Assembly: GCF_014192105.1 (NCBI RefSeq)
Contig: NZ_JACHXK010000003.1
Location: 248,001-312,000 of the forward strand
From: Paenibacillus phyllosphaerae
GTDB lineage: Bacteria; Bacillota; Bacilli; Paenibacillales; Paenibacillaceae
Reading direction: 5' to 3'
Length of the DNA: 64,000 nucleotides
Numbering within the stretch: the first letter of the stretch is position 1; each line of letters starts with the position of its first letter. Positions 31,987 to 41,664 of the stretch are shown here, piece by piece. Both the position numbers and the translations under genes were made by a program. The notes beneath the pieces were generated by a model. It made no database searches. It was not told the origin of the DNA and saw only the letters and a list, made by a program, of their open reading frames with translations.

Positions 31987-32955
31987 ATGAGTAGGAGAAT
32001 AAGCGCTCGAGAGAAAGCAGTCAAGCAGGCAACCGGCCCGGTACGAGCAGGGCTGCTCATGCGCAAATTATACGCCCAGCGGTATATTCAAGTGATGGCG
32101 CTGCTCGGTGTCGCCTGGATGCTCATCTTCAACTACATCCCGATGTACAGCGTCATCATTGCCTTCAAGGAGTATGACATCATTGCGCCGATCTCGGCCG
32201 CGCCATGGGTGGGGCTCGATCATTTCAAGGAATTCCTGACGGACGAGAATCTCGGCTACGTGATCAAGAATACGCTGGGGATCAGCCTGCTGAAGCTGTT
32301 CATCGGGTTCCCGCTGCCGATCGTGTTCGCGCTGCTGCTCAATGAAGTGCGGTCGGTGCTATTCAAAAAATCGATTCAGACGATATCTTATCTGCCGCAC
32401 TTCCTGTCCTGGGTTATCCTTGGCGGCATTATGGCAACATGGCTTGCGGACGTCGGCATCATTAACAAGCTGCTTATGGCGCTGCATTTGATCGATACCC
32501 CGATTACCTATTTGGCCGAGCCCAAATATTTCTGGACGATCGTAATTACCTCAGACATCTGGAAGGAGCTTGGCTGGTCGGCTATCATCTACCTAGCGGC
32601 CATATCGAGCGTATCGCCCGAATTGTACGAAGCGGCGACGATCGACGGCGCGGGACGCTTCCAGAAAATGTGGAACATTACGCTGCCTTCGATCAAAGGG
32701 ACGATCTCGATTCTGTTCATCCTGGCGATCAGCGGTATTCTGAACTCGAACTTCGACCAGATCCTCGTGCTGCGGAACTCGCTCAATGAGACAGCTAGTA
32801 ACGTAATCGACATCTACGTCTATCAGGTCGGCCTTGCATCCGGGCGATATTCCTACGCTGCGGCCGTCAACTTGATCAAAGGGGTCCTTGCGCTGTTCCT
32901 GCTCCTAGGGGCCAACAGCGTGACGAAGCGGCTCAGCAATACTTCCTTATTCTGA
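31987..32955 (+). CDS. Carbohydrate ABC transporter permease, LplB-like
   Basis: A 322-residue membrane permease of the CUT1 sugar importer group, LplB/YtcP type used for oligo- and polysaccharide fragments. About six membrane helices are visible, starting with VMALLGVAWMLIFNYIPMYSVIIAFKEYD. The coupling loop ELYEAATIDGAGRFQKMWNITLPSIKGT carries the E-A-A-x-x-D-G-A motif. The ATG at 31987 follows GGAGGTG by 10 bases. It is the first of an importer set (two permeases, binding protein) that lacks its own ATPase, as is usual for this group, which shares a common MsmX-like ATPase encoded elsewhere. Confidence 0.9.
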   Translation: MSRRISAREKAVKQATGPVRAGLLMRKLYAQRYIQVMALLGVAWMLIFNYIPMYSVIIAFKEYDIIAPISAAPWVGLDHFKEFLTDENLGYVIKNTLGISLLKLFIGFPLPIVFALLLNEVRSVLFKKSIQTISYLPHFLSWVILGGIMATWLADVGIINKLLMALHLIDTPITYLAEPKYFWTIVITSDIWKELGWSAIIYLAAISSVSPELYEAATIDGAGRFQKMWNITLPSIKGTISILFILAISGILNSNFDQILVLRNSLNETASNVIDIYVYQVGLASGRYSYAAAVNLIKGVLALFLLLGANSVTKRLSNTSLF

Positions 32956-32975
32956 TAGAGGCGGTGGTGACGCGT

Positions 32976-33863
32976 ATGTTTTTGCTTAAACGGCGGACCG
33001 TTTCTGAAGCGATCTTCGATCTGTGCAACGGCCTGCTGATGTTATGCATCTGTTTTCTGACGCTGTATCCGATCTGGTATACGCTCGTCAACGCATTCAA
33101 CGACGGGACGGATGCGATGCGCGGAGGCATCTATTGGTGGCCGAGGGAGTTCAGCCTAAGCAGCTTCGACGCGGTATTCCGCAGCGAAGGCATTATGACG
33201 GCAATGGGCATTACGGTCGCGAAGACGATCATCGGCGTTCCGGTGCATGTGTTGTTCACGGCAATGGTCGCCTATGCCTTCTCCCGTAAGGAGCTGATAG
33301 GCGGCAAGCTGTATATGCTGATCGGGACGTTCACGATGTTCTTCAGCGGTGGCTTGATCCCTTACTATTTGCTCATTCGCGATCTGCACTTGATCGATAA
33401 TTTCCTCGTGTATATCGTTCCGGCGGCATTCAGTTTCTTCGACCTGATCATCTTCCTTTCATTCTTCCGGGAGATTCCGGCAGGGCTGGAGGAAGCGGCG
33501 AAGATCGACGGGGCGAACGATCTGAAAATTTTCTACCAGGTTATCATCCCGTGCTCGATGCCGGTCATTGCGACGATCGCGCTGTTCCACGGTGTCTACC
33601 AATGGAACGATTATTTTACCGGCATGATCTACATGAACAACATGGATCTGCAGCCGATTCAGACCTATCTGTTCCGCGTGATCGCGCAATCGAGCTCGAA
33701 TCAGATGCTGGCGGCGATGCCAAGCGGCGTTGCGGTTACCGTAACCAGCCAATCGTTGAAGCTGGCCACGATGGTCGTCACGACGGCGCCGATCGTGCTG
33801 GTGTATCCGTTCTTGCAGAAGTATTTCGTCAAAGGCTTCATGATCGGTTCGATCAAAGGTTAA
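32976..33863 (+). CDS. Carbohydrate ABC transporter permease, LplC-like
   Basis: The second CUT1 permease, 295 residues from the ATG at 32976; GTG codons at 32964 and 32967 are alternative starts and the RBS spacing does not decide. Six hydrophobic helices are visible, with the coupling loop GLEEAAKIDGANDLKIFYQVIIPCSMP (E-A-A-x-x-D-G-A). The early segment LCICFLTLYPIWYTLVNAFND and the end YPFLQKYFVKGFMIGSIKG are typical of LplC/YtcP proteins. It follows the first permease by about 20 bases and pairs with it to form the membrane channel. Confidence 0.9.
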   Translation: MFLLKRRTVSEAIFDLCNGLLMLCICFLTLYPIWYTLVNAFNDGTDAMRGGIYWWPREFSLSSFDAVFRSEGIMTAMGITVAKTIIGVPVHVLFTAMVAYAFSRKELIGGKLYMLIGTFTMFFSGGLIPYYLLIRDLHLIDNFLVYIVPAAFSFFDLIIFLSFFREIPAGLEEAAKIDGANDLKIFYQVIIPCSMPVIATIALFHGVYQWNDYFTGMIYMNNMDLQPIQTYLFRVIAQSSSNQMLAAMPSGVAVTVTSQSLKLATMVVTTAPIVLVYPFLQKYFVKGFMIGSIKG

Positions 33864-33955
33864 CCATTCGATATGCGGTTACCGGTCCGGCAGCCCACGA
33901 GGCGATGGATTGCTAATAGATGGGTTTCTAAACAAAAGCGAAAAGGGGTTAGACG

Positions 33956-35686
33956 ATGGGCAAAGCGCGCAAAGTCGTAACATCGGTTATCGCACTTGCG
34001 ATGACCTTCTCGCTCGCGGCTTGTTCCGGCGGCAACAACGGGAACGGCGGCGGCAATGGCAACGGGGATGCGAGCAATTCCGGTAATGCGGCGAACGGGG
34101 CCAACGCCACGAACCAGGCGAACAAGGCTGCGAACACGTCTACAGGCGACGAAGCCAAGCCGAATCCGGATGAGCCGGGCTGGAAATCCGATACCGACCC
34201 GATTACGTTCGACTGGTACATGAACTTCTCGTGGTTCAACAAGAAGTGGGGCGGCGATGCCACCAGCGAATACATCACGAAGAAAACGGGCGTAAGCGTC
34301 AACTTCATCGTGCCGGCCGGCAACGAGAACGAGAAGTTGAACACGATGATCGCTTCCGGGAAGCTGCCGGATTTTATCACCCTTGGCTGGTATGAAGAGA
34401 ACGTGAAGAAGATGATCAACGGCAAGCTGGTACTGCCGCTTAACGAGCTGGCGGAACAATACGATCCTTACTTCTTCAAAGTGGGAGATCCTGCTAAACT
34501 AGGATGGTACACGCAGCCGGACGGCAATGTATACGGTTACCCGAACGCATCGTCATCGCCGGAAGATTATAAGAAGTACGGTTCGAACTTCACGTCCAAC
34601 CAGACGTTCGCGGTACGCAAGGATATGTACGAGGCGATCGGCAGCCCGGATATGAGCACGCAGGAAGGATTCTTGAATGCGCTTAAGCTGGCCAAGGAGA
34701 AATTCCCTGAGGTGAACGGACAGCCGCTCATTCCGCTTGGCCTCCACGAGTTCACCGAGACGGGCAACTACTCGCTCGAGGGCTACCTGCAGAACTTCCT
34801 GGCTATTCCGCAGCAGGTGGACGGTAAGCTCTATGACCGCAGGCTGGATCCCGAATATATCGGCTGGCTGAAGACGTTCCGCAAGGCGAACGAGATGGGG
34901 CTATTGTCCAAAGACATCTTCATCGATAAACGTCCGCAGATGGAAGAGAAGATCGCGCAAGGCCGTTACTTCGCCATGCTGTACCAGCGCTCCGACTTCG
35001 AGGCGCAGAACATCTCGCTCTATCAGAAGGATCCGAACACGGCGTACATCGCGGTTAACGGTCCGACGAATTCGAAGAAGGAAGCGCCGACACTATCCGG
35101 TCCCGGCATCTCCGGCTGGACGCTGACGTTGATTTCCAAAGACGTGAAGGATAAGAAGCGGGCGATCGAATTCCTCAGTTACCTGATCAGCGAGGAAGGC
35201 AATAAGGATATGTTCCTCGGAGAGAAAGGCGTGACGTACGATACGATTGACGGCAAGGATCAATTCAAGCCGGAAGTCGTCGAGCTGCTCCAGAAGGACC
35301 GCACGGCGTTCGACCAGAAGTACGGCGCATCGTACACGTACTGGATGCTGATGGACACGAACATGAACCTGCAGTGGGCGCCGCAAGGCGTGGATCCGTC
35401 CAAACAGCTGTCGGACTGGACGTTGGGCAAATCGATCAGCATGTCCGAGTTCGATAACCTCGACGCGCCAAGCTCTTCGGAAGAAGGCATTGCGGGCAGC
35501 AAGAACGCGCGCAGCTGGGGCAAGACGCTGCCGAAACTTCTGCTGGCGAAGTCCGACGCGGAATTCGATGAGCTGTGGAACAAATACATCAAGGACCGCA
35601 CCGGTAACAAGCAGGACAAAATCGACGCGTACCGCCAGAAGGCGTACGAGGAGAACGTGAAGAAGTTGGAGGCGCTTAATAAGTAA
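33956..35686 (+). CDS. Extracellular carbohydrate-binding lipoprotein (LplA-like)
   Basis: A 576-residue solute-binding lipoprotein of the large LplA type. The signal peptide ends in a lipobox SLAACS. A Gly/Asn-rich linker of about 50 residues (GGNNGNGGGNGNGDASNSG and beyond) tethers the fold to the membrane. The body resembles family 1 binding proteins for oligosaccharides (ITKKTGVSVNFIVPAGNENEKLN, then LPDFITLGWYEE). Length agrees with LplA and YtcQ. AAAAGGGG precedes the start. It lies between the permeases and the YesM/YesN pair, an arrangement in which the two-component system turns on the importer. The glycan is not identifiable; no hydrolase is in this cluster. Confidence 0.9.
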   Translation: MGKARKVVTSVIALAMTFSLAACSGGNNGNGGGNGNGDASNSGNAANGANATNQANKAANTSTGDEAKPNPDEPGWKSDTDPITFDWYMNFSWFNKKWGGDATSEYITKKTGVSVNFIVPAGNENEKLNTMIASGKLPDFITLGWYEENVKKMINGKLVLPLNELAEQYDPYFFKVGDPAKLGWYTQPDGNVYGYPNASSSPEDYKKYGSNFTSNQTFAVRKDMYEAIGSPDMSTQEGFLNALKLAKEKFPEVNGQPLIPLGLHEFTETGNYSLEGYLQNFLAIPQQVDGKLYDRRLDPEYIGWLKTFRKANEMGLLSKDIFIDKRPQMEEKIAQGRYFAMLYQRSDFEAQNISLYQKDPNTAYIAVNGPTNSKKEAPTLSGPGISGWTLTLISKDVKDKKRAIEFLSYLISEEGNKDMFLGEKGVTYDTIDGKDQFKPEVVELLQKDRTAFDQKYGASYTYWMLMDTNMNLQWAPQGVDPSKQLSDWTLGKSISMSEFDNLDAPSSSEEGIAGSKNARSWGKTLPKLLLAKSDAEFDELWNKYIKDRTGNKQDKIDAYRQKAYEENVKKLEALNK

Positions 35687-35777
35687 CGCCGATACAGGAA
35701 TGCCGATAGCCTGGAGTCCGCAGATCGCTTGCGGCTTCCAGGCTTATTACCATCACGGGCAGGAGCGTGCAGACAAG

Positions 35778-37691
35778 ATGATCAAGCTTGCCCGGAACTG
35801 GGTAACGAAGATGTCCATTACGATCGGCCGCATGTCGATCCAGCTGAAGCTGATCCTCTCGTTCATTTGCATTATTTTGATTCCGATCATCCTGGTCTCC
35901 TGGTATTTGTTCAACGACGTCTATCTGAAGACGATCAAGGATCTGGAGAAGAAGAACCAGTACATTCTCGATATTGAGAAGACGAATGTGGCTAACAATA
36001 CGGCGGTGATGGAACGGACGGCGCAGCTGGCCGTCTCGAACAACGGGGTCAAGGAGTATCTGGAGACGCTCGAGGAGCTGGATACGGCAGCTCTCATCGA
36101 CTTCAAGACGAAGACGTTCGCGAGCTTCCAATACTTCTTGTTCAACAATCCGAACATCGCGAATATTCGTCTCTATACGTCGAATCCGTACGTGCATGAG
36201 TTCTGGCCGATTATATTCAACGAGGAGCGCATTGTCGATAAGCCTTGGTACCCGACCGTTATTAAGCAGAACGGCGTTGTGTGGTGGGATATTAGCGAGA
36301 GCAGCAGCGACATCATTCAGAACAGCACGAGCACGGACAATGCGACCGGATTGTATGTCTCTTTGCTCCGGGAGTTCAAGTTCCCGGACGATCGCCATCT
36401 CGGCGTGCTGGAGGTGACGATGGAGGTGAGCAACTTCTTCCAGAAAACTTTCAGCAGCGTGCAGGACAGCGAGTCGCAGATGCTCGTCATTGACCGCAGC
36501 GGCAAGGCCTTCACGAATGAAGCCGCGCCGGTCTTCGACAAGCTAAGCGTCGAAGAGGTGATGCGGCAGTTCCAGCTTCATGAGCATGAGACCGGGGACA
36601 GCTATTCCTTCCGCTATAACGGGACGCCGTATCTGATTATTCCGAGTTATATCGACCAGCTCGATGTTCACCTTCTCAATGTCGTATCGCTCGCAAGCAC
36701 GCTATCCGACGTCAGTCAGACGCGCAACACCATTATCATTGCGATGATCATTCTGATCGCGCTGCTGTCCTTCATCTCGTATTTCTTGCATTCGCTCATT
36801 CTGAAGAAACTGCAAATACTCCGCGAGTCGATGAAAAAGGTACGCAAAGGCGACTTCAATGTCGATATTGCGATTACGAGCATGGATGAGGTCGGCGAGC
36901 TGGCCTTTCATTTTCGCCAGATGCTCAAGAAGATTAATGAACTGATCGTCGAGGCCGTGAACCGGCAGGCCGCCACGAAGGAAGCGGAGCTCAAGTCGCT
37001 CAAGAACCAGATCGACGCGCATTTTCTGTACAACACGCTCGAGAACCTGAAGATGCTGGCCGAGATCGAAGGACAATATACGATATCCGATGCGCTGACG
37101 TCGCTTGGCGGCATGATGCGTTACAATCTGCAGTGGACGAGCAACCATGTCCGCCTGAAGGATGAGCTTGCCCATATCCACAACTATATCGCCATCATGA
37201 ACATTCGATATGACCACAGTCTGACGCTTGTCAGTGAGGTGCCTCCCGGTTATATGGAGCAGGAGATGCTGAAGATGTCGCTGCAGCCGCTCGTGGAGAA
37301 TGCGGTGAAGCACGGCATGCGGTCGCAGCATAAAGCCGCGGAGAAACTCGTCATTACGATCAAAGCGTACGAAATGAACGACAACATCGTCATCGAGGTC
37401 CATGACAACGGTGACGGGATCGAGGAGAGCAAGCTTCGGGAGGTGAACCTGATGATCCGTCTGGAGGATGCGGAGTACCAGTTGATGCGCAGCCAGACTG
37501 CCCGCAGCGAGCGGGAAGGCAGCGGAATCGGGCTTCGCAACGTGGATCAGCGGATCGTCATGTATTACGGCAAATCGCACGGGATTCGAGTCGAGAGCGT
37601 CCAAGGCAGTTACACCAAGGTAACGATGACCTTGCCGTACCTAATCTTAGCCGGAGGGGGATCCAACCATGCACAGCCTGCTCATCGTTGA
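35778..37691 (+). CDS. Sensor histidine kinase, YesM family
   Basis: A 637-residue membrane sensor kinase. TM1 spans about residues 24-45, an extracellular sensor domain of about 270 residues follows, and TM2 is near 317-340. Then come a HAMP linker (VRKGDFNVDIAITSMDEVGEL), the phospho-acceptor box DAHFLYNTLENLKMLAEI with His at about 414, the N-box PLVENAVKHGM and G-boxes DNGDGIEE and GIGLRNVDQR. The ATG at 35778 follows AGGAG; an earlier opening at 35700 lies too close to the upstream stop. It overlaps the response regulator by 23 bases and follows the binding protein gene, so it probably senses the sugar carried by the neighbouring importer. Confidence 0.92.
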   Translation: MIKLARNWVTKMSITIGRMSIQLKLILSFICIILIPIILVSWYLFNDVYLKTIKDLEKKNQYILDIEKTNVANNTAVMERTAQLAVSNNGVKEYLETLEELDTAALIDFKTKTFASFQYFLFNNPNIANIRLYTSNPYVHEFWPIIFNEERIVDKPWYPTVIKQNGVVWWDISESSSDIIQNSTSTDNATGLYVSLLREFKFPDDRHLGVLEVTMEVSNFFQKTFSSVQDSESQMLVIDRSGKAFTNEAAPVFDKLSVEEVMRQFQLHEHETGDSYSFRYNGTPYLIIPSYIDQLDVHLLNVVSLASTLSDVSQTRNTIIIAMIILIALLSFISYFLHSLILKKLQILRESMKKVRKGDFNVDIAITSMDEVGELAFHFRQMLKKINELIVEAVNRQAATKEAELKSLKNQIDAHFLYNTLENLKMLAEIEGQYTISDALTSLGGMMRYNLQWTSNHVRLKDELAHIHNYIAIMNIRYDHSLTLVSEVPPGYMEQEMLKMSLQPLVENAVKHGMRSQHKAAEKLVITIKAYEMNDNIVIEVHDNGDGIEESKLREVNLMIRLEDAEYQLMRSQTARSEREGSGIGLRNVDQRIVMYYGKSHGIRVESVQGSYTKVTMTLPYLILAGGGSNHAQPAHR

Positions 37692-39225
37692 TGACGAGAA
37701 GAACATTCGGATGGGCCTAAGATCGATGATTGAGAGGGAGTTTGCCGGCGAGTATACGTTTTATTTTGCGGCAGACGGAGAAGAAGCGCTGGCATGTCTG
37801 GCAGAGGTACAGGTAGACGTGATCATTACCGATATCCGGATGCCGGTCATGGACGGCATTGCGCTCATCAACGAGCTGCACGGGCGGGAGCAGAAGCCGG
37901 GCATCATCATCTTGAGCGGCTATGACGATTTTCACTACGCGAAGGCTGCGATTCGGTGCGAAGTGAAGGAATATTTGCTGAAACCGATCGTCCGCGAGGA
38001 ATTGTTCGGCGTGCTCCGTCGGTTGGCTTCCGACCGGCAGCGCAAGGATGAGGTATCCGGACAGCTGGCAAGCACGCAGGCGCTTCGCGAGGATTATGCG
38101 GCCAGCCTGCTTAATAATTTGCTCGCCAGCGAAGGGACCGCGGCCGATGGCTTGACGGACCAGCTGGTACATGCCGGGTTGGAATGGCTGGAAGACGGCT
38201 ATTATCTAAGCTTGCTCAAGCCGGCAGAAATGAGCACATCCGGCGACCGGCGCGATTTTGTCCAGCAGATCGATAGTCTCATGCTGCATGCGGGTAACGT
38301 ACGGCTGCGCTTCTATGATAAGGATGGCCGGCTTGTCGTGCTAAGTCCTTCCTATGCGCCGTTCGAACGGTTGTCGGCCTATATGCAAGGCGAACGCGCC
38401 ATCAGATTCCGGGCCGGGCTGAGCAGCCGGCGGTCCGGTGCCATGGCCATTAAGGAGGGCTATGCGGAAGCGATCCGGGCGCTTAGCTACAGTCTGCTCC
38501 AGACTTCGCCGGATGTGATCAACTATGCCGACATTCATGATCGGAATACGAACCACAAGCTGCCCCTCGAGTCGATTCAGAAGATCGCCAACATGCTCGG
38601 GTGCGACCGTGACCAGGAGCTCAAGCGGGTGCTGCAGCATGTGCTCGATATTCGAGCGATTATGCGCTATGATATCGGTTACCTTGAAGGGATCAGCCGT
38701 TCGCTCAACGAGCTGGTCTTCGATAAAGTGTTCCAGCTGTACGGCGAGGAATCGATCCACCTGCTCAAGCTGCATAAGACCGTCGGCAATCTGTATAACT
38801 TCGATCATTTTCACGACTATTACCATGCCGTCGAGAATCTGCTCGAGCTGCTCAGCGACTACGTCAAACAGGTTCGCCTAGCTCATAACGACCGGGGCGA
38901 GATCCAACGGGCGATCACCTACATGCAAGCGAATTACCAGCACGATCTCAATATGGCGATGGTATCGAATCATGTATCGCTCAACTATTCGTACTTCAGC
39001 CAGGCGTTCAAGGATTATACCGGCGAAACATTCGTCAGCTATCTTCGCAAGCTGCGCCTTCAGAAGGCGAAGGAGCTGCTGACCGCTACCGACCTGAAGG
39101 TATACGAGATCAGCGCGAGCGCCGGCTTCGAGAACGTGAAGCACTTTACCCGCGTGTTCCGGGAGACGGAGGGCGTGTCGCCGCTCGAGTACCGTACGGT
39201 CCATAGCGCATTGAAACAAACGTAG
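37669..39225 (+). CDS. Response regulator with AraC-type output, YesN family
   Basis: A 518-residue response regulator. The receiver domain (residues 1-120) has SLLIVDDEKNIRMG, the phospho-acceptor Asp55 in DVIITDIRMPVMDG, ILSGYDDF with the conserved Ser, and EYLLKPI with the Lys. A long middle region of unknown fold (about 130-400) follows. The C-terminal AraC helix-turn-helix pair is DLNMAMVSNHVSLNYSYFSQAFKDYTGE and VYEISASAGFENVKHFTRVFRETEGVSP. GGAGGGGG lies before the ATG, which overlaps the kinase gene. It should activate the adjacent importer genes when phosphorylated by the kinase. Confidence 0.93.
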   Translation: MHSLLIVDDEKNIRMGLRSMIEREFAGEYTFYFAADGEEALACLAEVQVDVIITDIRMPVMDGIALINELHGREQKPGIIILSGYDDFHYAKAAIRCEVKEYLLKPIVREELFGVLRRLASDRQRKDEVSGQLASTQALREDYAASLLNNLLASEGTAADGLTDQLVHAGLEWLEDGYYLSLLKPAEMSTSGDRRDFVQQIDSLMLHAGNVRLRFYDKDGRLVVLSPSYAPFERLSAYMQGERAIRFRAGLSSRRSGAMAIKEGYAEAIRALSYSLLQTSPDVINYADIHDRNTNHKLPLESIQKIANMLGCDRDQELKRVLQHVLDIRAIMRYDIGYLEGISRSLNELVFDKVFQLYGEESIHLLKLHKTVGNLYNFDHFHDYYHAVENLLELLSDYVKQVRLAHNDRGEIQRAITYMQANYQHDLNMAMVSNHVSLNYSYFSQAFKDYTGETFVSYLRKLRLQKAKELLTATDLKVYEISASAGFENVKHFTRVFRETEGVSPLEYRTVHSALKQT

Positions 39226-39289
39226 TGGGCCAAGACGAGAAAAGTTCGGTGGTGATGCCGGCTAACCGACATCGTAGTGGCAATGTGGG

Positions 39290-39320
39290 GGAGAGAGGCA
39301 ACGATTGCCTCCTCTTTGTG
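39290..39320 (+). terminator. Possible terminator after the response regulator
   Basis: AGAGAGGCAA / TTGCCTCCTCT stem with a 3-base loop and one bulge, followed by only a short T run. Confidence 0.4.
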
Positions 39321-39387
39321 CTTGCGTTGGATTCTGTGGATGAAGTCACAGTTAAGATGGCCGCGCTTGCCAGTTGATCGGGAAGCT

Positions 39388-40302
39388 TCACGCTCCGCTT
39401 GGGGCCGGGGTTGCCTTGCTCCATAACTCGCGTACCCAGGCGTAGCATTGTTCCAGCTGCTCGTCCGTAATGCGATCCGACCGATGCTCGAACAAGATGC
39501 GCGCGCCGGAGTTCTCCGCTGCCAGAATCGAGAGGTAGTCTTCGATCGGCGCCCAGCCGTCTTCTGGTTTCAGCTCAGGGAGGACGGGCTGATGGCGATG
39601 CGACGTCTTGTCTTTCACTTGCAGCGAAGACAGATGGATGACATGCGCATATTTGGCATATCTTCGAATGACGGCCATGGCGTCAAAGTTCGGATCGGTG
39701 CAGGCTTGCAGGTGAAGTCTGGCCGTATCAAGACAGAGCCGGATGGCTGGATAGGCGTCCAACATTGCCGGCAGGAATTCGGACTGATGGATGTATCGGC
39801 TGATCGCATCGAATTCGAGGACCGGGATGAAGTCGTACTTCGCGCTCGCTGCGCTCAACCATTCGAACAATTGCCGGGTCCAATGAATGAGTTCTTCTTG
39901 CGAATATTCGCTCGCGTGCAGATACTCGTCCGGTCCGCTGAAGTTCCATAGGTCCCAATCGGCCTGTTCGTCCAGAATGACCGGCTTCGGATAATGGAAG
40001 AGCACGTATTCGGGAGCTATGGCGGCAAGATCCCGCAGCTCGGCCTCGACTAACGCATAAGCCTGCTCCCTCGTTGTTTGATCCGGCGATAGCAGTAGCG
40101 CGTCCCTCAGCTTCGATCTCCCGGCATGGAATGGGAAATGGACGCCCAACCGAAACTCGCGCAGCTTCGCTTCACGCAGCAATTGGTCCGTATCTTCCTG
40201 CGATGCGAATAGACAGGCTTCAATGCCGTAGAATCCGTCCTGAAAGTCCCGACGATATTTGGCCTCGTCGAAGCCGCCGTACTGGCCGATCATCATTTTC
40301 AT
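39388..40302 (-). CDS. Sugar phosphate isomerase/epimerase-like TIM barrel protein
   Basis: A 304-residue protein of the xylose isomerase-like TIM-barrel group. VLFHYPKPVIL, FIPVLEFDAISRYI (strand 5 glutamate), IRLCLDTARLHLQA (D-x-x-R-x-H), AHVIHLSSLQVKD and ARILFEHRSDRI (terminal glutamate) mark the metal-binding positions. The sixth-strand residues differ from the better studied IolE type, so it may act on another substrate. The ATG at 40302 has GGAGG 8 bases upstream; an in-frame TTG at 40317 overlaps that box. It converges on the response regulator and is not obviously in an operon. Confidence 0.75.
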   Translation of the reverse strand: MKMMIGQYGGFDEAKYRRDFQDGFYGIEACLFASQEDTDQLLREAKLREFRLGVHFPFHAGRSKLRDALLLSPDQTTREQAYALVEAELRDLAAIAPEYVLFHYPKPVILDEQADWDLWNFSGPDEYLHASEYSQEELIHWTRQLFEWLSAASAKYDFIPVLEFDAISRYIHQSEFLPAMLDAYPAIRLCLDTARLHLQACTDPNFDAMAVIRRYAKYAHVIHLSSLQVKDKTSHRHQPVLPELKPEDGWAPIEDYLSILAAENSGARILFEHRSDRITDEQLEQCYAWVRELWSKATPAPSGA

Positions 40303-40516
40303 CCTCGTACCCTCCAATGATAGTGCCTGTTCAATCTATTGCCTATCGCTATTCTACTAATTAGGAACATATTGGAACAAGTGGAGCCTGTCATTAGGAA
40401 GCGGCCTGATCGTCCGAGTAAAAATAAGAACAAACCTTGGCGCAACTTTCTCTTTTTGCCCGAGAGGCTGTCAGGTACACTCGCTTTATTGCGTATGACA
40501 AAGGAGTGATGCGGAT

Positions 40517-41281
40517 TTGTTCGCGATTCGTCAGCTCATCCGATTCGGCTGGGGGCAGGCATTATCTTGCGTATTTCCGGTGGCGATTTTTGCCTCGCTT
40601 GCGATAACGCAGTGGATCTCGCTGCCATGGCTTCCCCGCTATGATTGGCTGCTCGTGCTGTGTCTGCTCATGCAGTGGTTCATGGTCCGCAGCGGACTGG
40701 AGACGGTGGATGAACTGAAGGTCATTACGGTCTTTCACTTAATCGGGCTTATGCTCGAATTGTTCAAGGTACATATGGGTTCGTGGTCCTATCCCGAAGA
40801 GGGGTTCACGAAGCTGTTCGGCGTGCCGCTGTACAGCGGATTTATGTACGCCAGCGTAGCGAGCTTCCTATGCCAGGCGTGGCGCAGAATGCAGGTGGAG
40901 TTGATCCAGTGGCCGCCGCTTCGGCTCGTCATGCCACTCGCGGCAGCGATTTATCTGAATTTCTTCACGCATCATTATTGGATCGACGTGCGCTGGTGGC
41001 TCACCCTGCTGGTCATCATCGTATTCTGGCGGACATGGGTGACGTATCAGGTCGGCAGGGTCCGGTACAGGATGCCGCTGTCGCTCTCTTTCGTCCTGAT
41101 TGGATTCTTCATTTGGATCGCGGAAAATGTAGCGACGTTCTTCGGGGGCTGGGAGTACCCGAACCAGTCGGACGCCTGGCAGATCGTGCACATCAGCAAA
41201 ATCAGCTCCTGGCTGCTGCTCGTCATTGTCAGCTTCCTCATCGTAGCGACTTTGAAGATGATCAAGTTACGAACCAAGTGA
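40517..41281 (+). CDS. DUF817 family integral membrane protein (YoaT-like)
   Basis: A 254-residue multi-pass membrane protein of the DUF817/YoaT family, of unknown function. About seven to eight hydrophobic segments are visible. Family-type blocks are HLIGLMLELFKVHMGSWSYPEEGF, FGVPLYSGFMYASVASFLCQAWRR, FFTHHYWIDVRWWL and GWEYPNQSDAWQIVHISKISSWLLL. The start is a TTG with AAAGGAG 10 bases upstream. Its TGA stop codon (41279-41281) lies inside the first unit of a tandem structured repeat on the other strand, so the array is fused to the 3' end of the gene. Confidence 0.85.
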   Translation: MFAIRQLIRFGWGQALSCVFPVAIFASLAITQWISLPWLPRYDWLLVLCLLMQWFMVRSGLETVDELKVITVFHLIGLMLELFKVHMGSWSYPEEGFTKLFGVPLYSGFMYASVASFLCQAWRRMQVELIQWPPLRLVMPLAAAIYLNFFTHHYWIDVRWWLTLLVIIVFWRTWVTYQVGRVRYRMPLSLSFVLIGFFIWIAENVATFFGGWEYPNQSDAWQIVHISKISSWLLLVIVSFLIVATLKMIKLRTK

Positions 41282-41449
41282 TTGGTTTGCGCCGACGGTA
41301 GGAAGCGCAGCATTCACTTAGGAGTGATTGGTTTGCGCTTACGGTAGGAGGCGCAGCATTCACTTAGGGGTGATTGGTTTGCGCCGACGGTAGGAAGCGC
41401 AGCATTCACTTAGGAGTGATTGGTTTGCGCCAACGATAGGAGGCGCAGT
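41278..41449 (-). repeat. 46-bp tandem array of the AATGC/AACCAAT structured motif
   Basis: Three full 46-bp units (41278, 41324, 41370) and a partial one (41416-41449). On the minus strand each reads AGTG-AATGC-[TGCGC...GCGCA]-AACCAAT-CACT, the same invariant strands as in the znu leader array but with different stems. Neighbouring units can also pair TCACT with AGTGA. The first unit supplies the stop codon of the DUF817 gene. No spacers or protein-coding signal are present. Confidence 0.85.
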
Positions 41450-41468
41450 CGACAGCAATTCTATAGTT

Positions 41469-41517
41469 AAAAAGGTATCCTGCTCCCATCATCGATAGCG
41501 GCGGGATACCTTTTTTT
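41469..41517 (+). terminator. Intrinsic terminator after the repeat array
   Basis: AAAAAGGTATCC / GGGATACCTTTTT stem with an inner TGC/GCGG pairing, ending in seven T. It would end transcripts from the DUF817 gene after they pass through the array. Confidence 0.85.
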
Positions 41518-41664
41518 AATCCGTTTCATTCTTTTTTCGCAACGAAGAAGGAATTTATAGGGACTTTCATCGAATAAAGAAGTGAAGGAAGTCGAATTGT
41601 TTCGAAATATATAATTATTTTCGTCGATTAATGACAGAATCTGCCGATAAAGGGAAATAGGTTA

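Noticed and set aside
41278..41449. CRISPR array or coding repeats at the DUF817 3' end
   Set aside because: Units of 46 bp abut directly without spacers, and 46 is not a multiple of three, so neither CRISPR nor protein repeats fit.
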